NCBI RefSeq assembly: GCF_021869535.1
Contig: NW_026262668.1
Span: 68,965,558 to 69,029,557, forward strand
Source of the DNA: Mytilus californianus
Taxonomy: Eukaryota; Mollusca; Bivalvia; Mytilida; Mytilidae
Reading direction: 5' to 3'
Length of the DNA: 64,000 nt
Shown here: piece after piece, positions 54,401 through 64,000 of the stretch
How positions within the stretch are numbered: the stretch's first letter is position 1
How the letters are laid out: the number at the start of each line of letters is the position of its first letter
The notes under the pieces: generated by a model
What the model saw: only the letters and a program-made list of their open reading frames with translations
Told to the model about the DNA's origin: nothing
The model's database searches: none
Translations under genes and position numbers: made by a program

Positions 54401-55690
54401 ACTACAGATTTAAAGTTTGGTTATAAATGACATCAGTCTTAATTTTTTCAATATATGTTGCAAGTTTATTTTCTTGCAAAAAAGGTAATGTGATTCATCC
54501 CAACATTTACTTACGTTTCAGGCTCTGATACATGATTGTAATCAGATAATGATCTGTCAATGATATTTTAAAGGTGTTTCTTATACTAGCACTGTTATGC
54601 TGCTTTCTCCTGAAACAAAACGTCTGGTTCCGTAAATCTGGTTTCTTTCCTTGAAATATATAAGTTAAACTTCTACAAATGCATGCTATCTGATATTAAT
54701 GCAGATGTTGTATCCATCCAATACCATTATGGTTATAATAATTATACAATTATCAACTGGGTGAAATAAAAAGAAGTCAATAGGTATAACTTGTATTGTC
54801 TATTATAAATATTTTCTCAATATTACAAAACACAATATATCATAAATAATTCAATACACAAATGATAATACATAAACATAAATATATAACCAATTTTTTT
54901 GGCAAACATCCGCCTATTGAACTATAAATTTAATCAAAACGAAAGAATTTAGAAAGAGGAGGGAGGGTGGGTAATTTCAACGTAATATCAAATTCAAAAA
55001 GTAAAGAAAAAACTTTGCAATAGTATAAATAAACAATTAACAACAAAGGAAATGTTTATATCCAATCAAAAGGAGCGAAATAATCTAGTGAGTAAATTTA
55101 ATGCAAGAGTATATACTAACAAAAATCTAGTTTGAACTTGTGTGATCACTGAGGTGTAAAAATATAAGTTTCACTGCTTTGCTAATTAGATAATTTAAAT
55201 CTTAAATTAAACCAACATTTGAACAAGTTCAAATCATGAAGGCAATGGTTACTTATTTTCGAGTCTTGTTTTATAGTTACATTCACCGTAGAGTAAACTT
55301 AGAAATGAATTGGAATGTAATTTGAAAACCAGTTCAGGCCCTGTTGTATCCAAATAGCAACACACTGAAGATCGACGGTGTGAGAAAAATCAATAAGCAG
55401 ATACAGAGGGGTATATAAACACCTATATGTCAAAGAAAAATACTTAACACTTAACAGAAAACAAAAGAATGAACAGCTCTAACCCCACCAAATAATCTTG
55501 TGTGAATATACGTTCCCCTGTATGGAACTGTGTGCGAGAATATAATTATAATAATTTTGTCAAGGAGATTCACACGTTTTGAATAAAGTACTCAAAACAT
55601 GTATACTCTTGAGTTTGATAGACCGATAGCTTCCATTTAAAGTATGAAAAATTAAGAAACAGCAGCTGTATAAATGAACTTAATATATTA
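54401..55690. other. AT-rich upstream region of the LRR gene
   Basis: Non-coding as far as I can see. GGAGGGAGGGTGGG lies near 54959-54972. A TATAAAT is found at 55669-55675, too close to the proposed ATG (55699) to be its TATA box unless the transcript start lies elsewhere. Confidence 0.5.
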
Positions 55691-55698
55691 CAGTTAAA

Positions 55699-58600
55699 AT
55701 GCATGGAACAACAAAAGGACTATTACAGATCATCCCGCTGTCGATATTTTGCAGATATTTTGGTGTTGTTCAATCATGCGCCGTTCCTCAATGCCAATGT
55801 TCTAGTACGGAATTTGACTACGATTGCAAAGGAATAGGATTAACAGACGTTCCAAATGGTTTTCCTTTTTGGTTATTAGATTTGTATGTCTTGGTATCAA
55901 TTCATTTCTAAAGGCAACAGTACTTTACCAATGTTCATATCTCATAAATTCATTAAGAAGATACAAATCAAAGTAAAAACCAAAAATCGTCACATGAACC
56001 CCAAAAGGAACCAAAAACGTCACATGAACCCCAAAAGGAACGAGACTAGGTGGGTCGACAGGGTAGGCGTCTCTGGTTATGCTGCAAATAGATACATTTA
56101 CTGTCAAAATGTCATAATCGTTAAATTTACAGATCAGGTGAATAAACATTGAAATACTAAAAAGCTATTATATGGAAACCAATTAGTTCAAGGCAAAATA
56201 ACGTATTTATGCCGTTATTTAAATAAATCATTCTGATATTAAAATGGTATATGGTTACAAAAATACAAGGTGTCAAAACAAATCAAAACACATGTCAGGT
56301 TATTTTCGTCTCGTTATATGTGTGTAGTCATTTTAAATTAATTTTGTATGCACCTTTGAATGCAACAGAAAAATAATCTGGAATTCTGTAACGTCGCAAA
56401 ACTTATATTTAAAGACATATCTAATGATATTTTAATTTGCAGTGAATAAGTACATACTATTAAATTTCCAAATATATAGTTCTTCTAAAAAGTGTTAGCC
56501 TTTAAATTTTTGAAAGCTAGCTTTGAAAAATCGTTATTTGAAGCAGACTATTAAATAATCTTTTTTTTTATGTTGTATTAATATATTTGTTATTTCAGAG
56601 ATTTGTCTAACAATCTTATAAATTCACTAGATAATGGTACTTTTGCTGACTTCAAGTACCTAGACGCATTGTAAGTATGATATGTCAACATTTACTATTT
56701 GTACCAATAACAGGCTACAAAGAAGTTGTACCGTTCTAATATATAGAGGTTACTGTGAGTTTAATACCTTTATGTTTAAGACTGTTGCTCATCTTGAATT
56801 TTACATAAAAAAGATCTAAATTGTTTATTTTTGTGTGTGTCAAATATGTCAATTATGACAACTCATAAAATCACAAATAAAATCATACATTTTTATACCA
56901 AAGTACAATGTAGCCAGTTGTGTCATCCTGTCAAGTTATCAAAGTGATTAAAACATTTTTTAAACGATTGAAGAATGCTATTACTTTGTGTGCGATTTTA
57001 AAGGCCAATAGTGATTATACCATCTCCTTTGCTGATTTGATCATATTAACATAGTGTGGTGGTAATTTTGGTATTTTTCAGTGTAGTACGGTCGTGTAAA
57101 AAGCCTCCACTGTTTCATTCAATCAGTCAGAAAAAAATATATACTATGTATTCACTTATTTCCGCGGGTACCAATTTTCTTGGATTGAGGAAAAATTTTA
57201 TCTTCGTTGATACTTTATTTCAAAGTTTTGACGAATTTTACATACAAGTCTTTAGAAAATGTGTACTTCGTTCAACTTCGAAATCAACGAAAAGTCATCA
57301 ACAAGTAATAATGAATACAGAGTACACAGAGGACAATTAGAAAAAAAAACATAAAGAGAAGACAAACAGCAATCCACTAAACCGAAAACAGAAAACTTAA
57401 GATTAATCAACATGATCTCTACCAAAAATCGGGGTTGCACACGGTGATGTCATAAACCAGGAAAGCGACAGGATGTTCATGTAACATGACAAATGAAACA
57501 TCCGTTATATAGATATCGGCTTTGGTGTAGTTCTGAATTAATTTGTTCTTGTCTATGGAGCGCAACAATTGTCGTAAGATGCAGCTATTCGTTACTTGTA
57601 TTATTTTTCTTAAAGTTCAATGGTATTATCTTTACGTTCAGTTGTTTTTTCTTAACGTTATCTATTATATCAGTGGATTTATTTTCACGTTCCGTGGTTT
57701 CACTTTTTACATTAATTAAGCGATAGTTTTATTATTAAATTATCTCTAAAAGCAGAATGGGATTTGTATCATAAAAAAATAAGTACATGTTCTGCGAACA
57801 CCATCAGGATTTTGTTGACCGGGTATGAACCATCTGTGTCACATATGATTACGGCTATGTTCCTCATGATGTAGCTACAATCCCATTTTATCACGTACTA
57901 TAAGGTAAACTCAAATTAATTCATGTGTTTAACAAAAGTATGATAACCAAACATTGAACTCCACCCAAAGACCAAACTAGAAAGCTATAGAAATAGATGA
58001 CTTTATCTTGTGTTTTCCCATCGAGGTTCACATGCATGGTAATAACGATAACTATATACTATAGTTGACAGTTGTATCCAAATACATTTGAGCATTACTT
58101 GCATGTCCGTTAATTTAATGGACATAATACAATTGAAGTAATAATACTAATTTCGGTATATATTTTTATAACGGAAACAAATAATACATCAAGACTTTAG
58201 AAACATGCCTCCTAATAATAATTAACAAAATTTTAGAAGTAAATGATATTGTCATTTATTTTAAAATTTTATTAATAATTCAAGGGCTGCGACTCTTTTC
58301 ACGAAAAATCTTAAGAGTAAAAATACTCGTAAGTCACGAACATTTCAGTGTAACTTAGGTTCAATTTTAATCGTAAGATTTTTTGTGAAAAGAGTCACAG
58401 GTATTTCCATTTCAGTATCGTGGTTTTTATGAATGCATGAGGTTTATTTCCAAGAAGGAAAACGAGATCGAAATTAAATGGCATTTCAAACTTGTGTAAA
58501 ATGTTTTACCCATCTTCTAAACTAAATATAATGTCCAGTCTCGCGCTGTTTGTCGTTTGACAATAAGAAACGACCATAAAAGCCGTGCAAGGAATTACAG

Positions 58601-60462
58601 TCATGAATTCACAATCAAGGTGTTTCCATTTCAGTATCGTGGTTTTTATGAATGCATGAGGTTTATTTTCAAGAAGGAAAACGAGATCGAAATCAAATGG
58701 CATTTCAAACGTGTGTATAATGTTTTACCCATCTTCTAATCTAAATAGAATGTCCAGTCTCGCGATGTTTGTCGTTTGACAGTGAGAAACGATCATAAAA
58801 GCCGTGCAAGGAATTACAGTCAAGAATCCACAATCAAAGGTACATAAAACAACGTACAATAAATAACATTTGAAAAGATGCACTTAACTCTATCATGCCG
58901 GTATAACAAGTAAGTGAAAACCCAGAAATAATAAACAGTACCGTATAAAAAAAAAACTTTTCACAGCGACTGAAGTACTTTATATGCTAATATTAAATTA
59001 TGCCATCCAAAACACTGTAATATCGACTATTGCACTTCACAGTTGATACATACAGCGACGCCTTTTAATTACACAACGATACAATCTTGTGCTATGCCAA
59101 GAGAAATCGGGAAGAATTTCAACATATATGATCAAATAAAGAATTGTGAATACATATGCACTAATTTGTTTTATTGTTTTGTAGAAATTTAGAGAACAAT
59201 AATTTGAGTAGTTTACCCATAGAAGTTTTCAGATATAACACCTTCCTTCGAATGCTGTGAGTATTCTAAGACTGTAAAAGTCAATTGAAATAAGACATCG
59301 AACCCCTTGAAAAAGCAGGAATCTTGCTTGTTAAGGCTGCAATCAGAACAGTAAGTTCAGCCTAATAAAACTTAATTACGAAGTTATCCTACCATACCGC
59401 TTATTTTGAATATTTAAGGGGAGAAAACTCTTATAAAAAATATATCACCAGATCACTTTGAAGTATTCGAAATACTAAGGATTTTCTACCCCAGGAAAAG
59501 ATTACTTTAGCTGTACTTGACAAAACCTTTCGGAATTTTGGGTCCTCAATCCTCTTCAAATCTTCAAACGCGTCTGGCCTACAAAATTATAAGCCTGGTA
59601 TTTTTGATGAGTTTTTTTATACTCAAATGTTGCGTCAAGTCGTAGCTAACAATTTGACTAAAATATTATGTCGATTGCTTTTACGGTTTTAGAGGAGTTG
59701 CCTGTACAAGCAAAGTTCTTAAAACATGGCCTTGATCTCAATCTCATACGCATGACAAAAGGACCTCATATCAAAAGACTTTAGATCTATATCTCCAAGG
59801 CCTATAACTACTGATAAAAAAATCATGTATCTAAGACTAAAATATCAATCAGTACACATCCAACATCCAATGGATTTAGTGTAAAAATGTCATTAACAGT
59901 CAGAGAAAAAACATACATTCATTATATGGAATGTAATTTGTAAATTTATACGTTTTCGAACCTCGAAATTGTATACTAGTATGTTATTTATATTTTCACT
60001 TTATCCCCCCAATTATAATACTTGTCCGAAAAATAATTTATTAATCCATTTAGGCCAATAAGAAATAATTAGTAGACTCATCTCAGAAATTTATTTCAAG
60101 GATTATTTGGAAAAACGGTGAAATTTAGAATACTGTACATCACATAATACATGAACTTTCGTTACTTTATACTTTGGTTTATCTCAAAGTAAAATGTGGA
60201 TATCTCCTTAATATGGAACACTATTAAATTAAATTGTGTTTATAATATGGAAGAAAACTATTTACATGTTATTATTTGTTTGTAACTAGATGTATTTTAT
60301 TCTGTGCTTATGCAAATTTTGTTACTAGTGTAACCATTACATTTTTATAGACCACTTTTTCGTTAAAAATTTCTTTTTTCTTAATTTCATATCTCTAGAA
60401 AAAAATAAATTAACGGAATCTCCCGCAGAAATATTTGCTGACAATGCTAATTTGGAAAGCAT
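55699..60462 (+). CDS. Leucine-rich-repeat protein gene, first four exons (3' end beyond window)
   Basis: Exon 1 (55699-55883) encodes a hydrophobic, possibly signal-like start (MHGTTKGLLQIIPLSIFCRY) and an LRR N-terminal cap with CAVPQCQC and DYDC. It ends at the donor GTATGT. Exon 2 (56599-56670) and exon 3 (59185-59256) are exactly 72 bp, each one LRR of 24 residues: DLSNNLINSLDNGTFADFKY and NLENNNLSSLPIEVFRYNTF. Exon 4 (60391-60462 if 72 bp) reads SLEKNKLTESPAEIFADNAN. All junctions share phase 2, so exons join in frame. The protein is probably secreted or membrane-bound with a ligand-binding LRR domain, as in Slit/Toll/VLR-like families. Exon 4's acceptor is irregular, see findings. Introns are 715, 2514 and 1134 bp. 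The gene is probably functional or recently so, since the first three exons are unbroken. Confidence 0.8.
56003..56044. repeat. Tandem duplication in LRR intron 1
   Basis: CACATGAACCCCAAAAGGAAC occurs twice, 27 bp apart (about 55991 and 56018). It keeps a chance open frame running from exon 1 into the intron; the donor site GTATGT at 55884 argues that this is not coding. Confidence 0.7.
58291..58396. repeat. Hairpin with 23-bp arms in LRR intron 2
   Basis: GACTCTTTTCACGAAAAATC (58291 onward) pairs with GATTTTTTGTGAAAAGAGTC ending at 58396 with one mismatch, around a loop of about 60 bases that itself contains GTAAGTCACG/TGTAACTTAGG phrases. MITE-like. Confidence 0.8.
58400..58838. repeat. 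~219-bp tandem duplication in LRR intron 2
   Basis: Two copies, from GTATTTCCATTTCAGTATCG (58401) and GTGTTTCCATTTCAGTATCG (58620). Both continue through GAATGCATGAGGTTTATTT, AGGAAAACGAGATCGAAAT and CCAGTCTCGCG(C/A)TGTTTGTC. They are about 95% identical by eye. Open frames inside are by-products. Confidence 0.85.
59455..59640 (+). repeat. Bivalve repeat, copy A of an inverted pair (LRR intron 3)
   Basis: Contains ACTAAGGATTTTCTACCCCA, GGAAAAGATTACTTTAGCTG, ACAAAACCTTTCGGAATTTT and CGCGTCTGGCCTACAAAATT. The same repeat occurs inverted at 62095-62345. I recall it as a common mussel repeat. Confidence 0.8.
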
Positions 60463-62094
60463 GTAAGTTTTAATTGTTCATCATTTCCCCGTCAGCATTC
60501 AAAGATACAGATAAAGAATAATAGTCCATGACATTCAATATAACAACTGCGACAAAATCTGTTTGTAAATTGTTCTCTGATGTATTTGATATTGAACTTT
60601 CTTATAGAAGCTTTATGTCTTTATGTTTTTGGTTATATTATACTAAATAATTTAGAAACAGTTACTTTATTACGTAAGCTACATATTAGTTTCATTATAA
60701 TTCATGTCAAATCTTTTATAATTGTAATTTTTTTTTATCGTGATTGCTAAATCCCCAGCTGAATTTGAATGATTAATTGACGATTTTTCATCGTATCTCA
60801 GGTCAAAATATATATATGTGATATTTTAAAAATACTTTCACATAGTTGGCCGTGAGCGTTCCTGATGAAGGTGTTTTTGCGAAAATCGATTCGAATGCAT
60901 AAATCTGTTGAGTGTTATGTTCATCTTGTTTACATTTGTAGCGAATGATAAACCGTTATTGGATTATCATTTGTTAATATAAATGCAATCAAGTATTATA
61001 CGACGATTATCTTGATCATTTTTTTTAAATGGATATATTTAGTTTTGAGTTGACACTCCTTTTTATATCTTTTCTTAATTTCATTGATGAACGTTTTAGA
61101 CTTGACCTGTGTGTATGTATGAACAATCTGGTTTATGATATTATCACAGTGTACCGTTGAAACTTTTAAAATAGTCTGGTAGTTTTGCCAGATATTGGTA
61201 TTCATCAGAATACTGATCTGGTGCTAACATAAATGTAATATAACATTATTTTTAAAAGATCTGAGAATAGTTATAACTAGGAATATTCACAGCGCAAAAA
61301 ATGAATCGAATGACAGGACAAAGTTCGTCTACTGATCCAGCTTCTCCTGCTCTGCTTCATCTCCCGTTTCACGCTTCCAAAATTATGGCGACAGTGGACA
61401 TATGGGTCAATATCCCTAAGGCGCCTCAAAATGAAGAGCACAAATAATATATTTTTTATAGTTTTGATATATGACCGAGCTTAATTATTCCTGCTTTTTT
61501 GAAGTGCAAAAGACCATACAATAAAGATGTAAAAACATGGAAATTAATAAATGTTTGTAAAGAACTGAATTTCCAGAAAATTTAACTGTGTAAAAAATTT
61601 TCACTTGCTGAAGCCGTATCACACGAGGCTTTTTTAGGTATCCAAATTTGTGAAAAATTTAATCACACTTAGTAACCCCAAAAATTAACCACATCTGTTA
61701 AAAGACCCAGCTTCAAAACGAGCCATCATACATATTCATGTTTACGATATGGACACAGGAATGAAAGAAAAAACTACAATTATCACCTACCTGAAGCATA
61801 TTGCGCATGTTGACCCATATGTGATCTATGTTGCAGTAAAAATTGCAATAAACTTGAAAATCGGAGATATTGTAACGAGAAACCAATTTGTGATGGATTA
61901 TGAAACTTTTAAAGTGAAGATCTGAGTCGTTCTTCCTTAATACCTGACTTAGTTGATGAGCTGAGTGTTTGCCTCCATTTTTAAACCTGAAAGACAAGCC
62001 AGAAACACTTGCCGCATGAAATTATCCCTGCTACTAGTGAAAAACTAAAACATGCAAGATAATTTTTTCTTTCTTTCAACCTAGGTCATGTAAT
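60463..62094. other. Non-coding sequence after LRR exon 4
   Basis: Presumed intron. GAGCGTTCCTGATGAAGGTG near 60851 belongs to another bivalve repeat phrase. The minus-strand frame 61713-61997 (94 codons, MSFRFKNGGKHSAHQLSQVL) has no family I recognise and is flanked by repeat-like sequence; I do not call it a gene. Confidence 0.5.
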
Positions 62095-62345
62095 GGGGTG
62101 CAAACATAAAATACCCATCAAAGATGATACCAGGCTCTGATTGTTGCACGCCAGACGCGTGTTTCGTCTATAAAAGACTCATCAGTGAAGTTCGAATAAA
62201 AAAAGTTAAAGGCCAAATCAAGTACGAAATGGAAGAGCATTAATGACCCCAAATTGCGAAAGGTTTTGCCAGGTACAGATAAGATAATCTATTCCTGGGG
62301 TAGAAAATCCTTAGTATCTCAAACAATTCAAAGTTTTGTAAACAT
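62095..62345 (-). repeat. Bivalve repeat, copy B of an inverted pair
   Basis: Contains GATGATACCAGGCTCTGATT, GCACGCCAGACGCGTGTTTC, TAAAAGACTCATCAGTGAAG and TCCTGGGGTAGAAAATCCTT. It is the more complete copy, inverted relative to 59455-59640. Confidence 0.82.
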
Positions 62346-63663
62346 ATAATTTATAAATATAACCATATCAATGACATTTCATATCAACCAATAAGTGCTG
62401 TCTACTGGGCTGGTGATACCCTTGGGAGGGGGAGGGGGGAGAAACCTCCACCAGCAGTGGCATCGACCCAGTTGTTGTAAACAAGCTCATCAAAGATACC
62501 AACCTACAACTTAGTAAATTATCTATATTCAATAAGTTTTATTAATTTTTATAAAATTACATTAATCAAATTAAAAATTACAAACTCGTTATACAAATTT
62601 GACCAGAAAAAAAAAAAGAATGGATAAATTAGAAAAAAAATTCTCACATAAAGATAAAACACAAGACATTCCCATAAACTAAAGTAGTTGATATAAATTG
62701 TTCATTGACCTAAGAAATGTAACATATAAAAAAAAATGTGTGTATTTAAAATGGTCAACAGTATAGATTCATATATTCCTGATACATGTAGATAAAAATT
62801 CACTTGATTCCTTTTTCATAATACTCCCTTTGGCGTTGTAAAATTGACTAAGATTTAATTTGTTAAAACATTATGTTATGACTATTTGTTATGTAAGCTC
62901 TATCTTAGCTACTTCAAAATCATATTTAAGCTTCACATCTGTACAACACCAACTATAATTTTAACGCAAAGTTGATTTCAGTAGAGTGAAGTGTTCCCTA
63001 TTCCAAAATCGCAACTTTTTTTGCATCGCAAATTACAATATGATAATAAAAGAGATGAATTTTTAAATTTTGCTATTATATGATTGCTAAGAGGAAACAG
63101 CACGATTTCATCTCTTTATACTATTATGAGTCCTAGTAAATGATTTATTGTCTCAAGCGGCCATTCTGATCGTAATATCCAATGAATTATTTGAACATAA
63201 AATGTAAAGTTTTGTTAATAGATTTAACTATGTTTACGCTATTTTAAATGTATTGATCTAATATTGTTCGCTTGCTTTTCAGGAATATCAATATATTCCA
63301 TGTTATAAATGTGTAACTAGATTCTATTGAGCGGTCTGAAAATAGACTGAACATTTTGAGGTTCATGAAAGCTTACTTCATCTCATAAGCAATAACAATT
63401 TGCACACTCTTTGAATAGGAATACATTGTAAAACCATTGAGGTAATTAACAATTAAATAGCAACCAACCAACACACTAAAACAAAATGTTTATTTTGTTT
63501 TCTCAATTTTATGTTGGGTAACAGTCGCACGTATCGTTAACGGTTTTGATAATATTACAATAATGTAACTCACATTTTTCAAAATGTTGGTAAATCAAAT
63601 GTATAATTACAAGCACCAGGCCCTTAATGTTCGACTAAAATAAACTTTATATTTGAATCGTAT
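62346..63663. other. AT-rich non-coding segment
   Basis: A GGGAGGGGGAGGGGGGAGAA tract lies at about 62423-62443, next to a CTCCACCAGCAGTGGCATCG phrase. I see no coding frame, no LRR exon pattern and no RNA gene. Confidence 0.55.
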
Positions 63664-63666
63664 TTA

Positions 63667-63961
63667 GGGAGCTACCATTTGATTTTTATGGGGGGAGGGG
63701 ATAGGATGAACTTTGAAAAAAAGACAGGACAGGAGTTTTGAGTTAAAAAAAAGGCAGGATGAGCAACTTTGCAAAAAAAAAGAAAAAGCAGGATGACAAT
63801 TTATGTAAAAAAAGTCAGGATAGACTAATAAAATAAATGCAGGACCGAATAGAGTGAAAAATAAAAGGCAGGACAGAAATTACAACTAAAAAAAAATGCA
63901 GGACAAAATTTTTCCTCCTAGCCTCCCCCCTCTCTCCCATAAAAATCAAATGGTAGCTCCC
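63667..63961. mobile_element. 295-bp PIF/Harbinger-like MITE
   Basis: Ends GGGAGCTACCATTTGATTTT (63667) and its inverse AAAATCAAATGGTAGCTCCC (63961) are perfect over at least 20 bp, continuing with ATGGGGGGAGG / CCTCCCCC. TTA flanks both sides (63664-63666, 63962-63964), the target duplication typical of PIF/Harbinger. The interior is a tandem of about 35-bp GGCAGGA(C/T)-plus-A-run units. No transposase. Confidence 0.88.
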
Positions 63962-64000
63962 TTATGGACTTAAAGGGGAAATCTTTATTAACTTGCATTT

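Noticed and set aside
55886..56152. 88-codon frame continuing from LRR exon 1
   Set aside because: It lies past the GTATGT donor and is kept open partly by a tandem duplication; the downstream 72-bp LRR exons fit splicing at 55883.
57056..57340. 94-codon plus-strand frame as an extra LRR exon
   Set aside because: No LRR pattern, wrong phase and no matching donor; it is inside intron 2.
61713..61997. 94-codon minus-strand frame as a gene
   Set aside because: No recognised domain, no splice or promoter context, and repeat-like surroundings.

Overview
This is a eukaryotic, AT-rich, non-bacterial window. It looks like a marine bivalve genome, most likely a mussel (Mytilus or a close relative). 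That call rests on three things. Several dispersed repeats match my recollection of mussel introns and intergenic DNA (for example near 4473-4680, 9430-9745 and 33000-33325). There is a spliced leucine-rich-repeat gene with GT-AG introns. The mobile elements (DIRS, Polinton/Maverick, LINE, gag-only LTR element, foldback elements) are typical of bivalves. No database was consulted.

Almost the whole window is layered mobile DNA. Region 1-5 kb: a tandem array split by a 5'-truncated LINE with a 13-bp target duplication, followed by bivalve repeats and a 1.2-kb foldback element flanked by a 9-bp duplication. Region 5.8-12 kb: a second foldback element (5967-8073, 9-bp duplication) nested inside an older foldback-like element, plus satellites. 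Region 13.1-17.0 kb: a decayed DIRS-type tyrosine-recombinase retrotransposon on the plus strand.

Region 17.2-36.2 kb: a decayed Polinton/Maverick (a virus-like DNA transposon). Its two long inverted ends are themselves tandem arrays of a unit of about 175 bp. Inside I can recognise remnants of a small OB-like ORF, a capsid cluster (unknown-domain protein, minor capsid protein with a protease-type cleavage site, major capsid protein, one further structural-type protein), a packaging ATPase, a phospholipase-A2-like protein, an integrase with chromodomain, an adenain-like cysteine protease and a protein-primed DNA polymerase B. Younger repeats have been inserted into several of these genes. Only the 78-aa and 113-aa frames are free of breaks.

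Region 36-41.6 kb is AT-rich with a hairpin MITE. Region 41.6-43.7 kb is a short LTR element that carries only gag; its LTRs contain three tRNA-Leu-like 5' halves and it has a tRNA-Leu-like primer site. Region 43.75-48.0 kb is a second DIRS element on the minus strand, better preserved. Region 48-55.6 kb is mostly non-coding, with a 1.5-kb DNA transposon (51690-53219, 5-bp duplication) and a gag-like fragment near 54 kb. Region 55.7-60.5 kb holds the only host gene I can support: the first four exons of a leucine-rich-repeat protein made of 72-bp exons, continuing past the window. The last 3 kb contains paired inverted repeats and a PIF/Harbinger-like MITE at 63667-63961.
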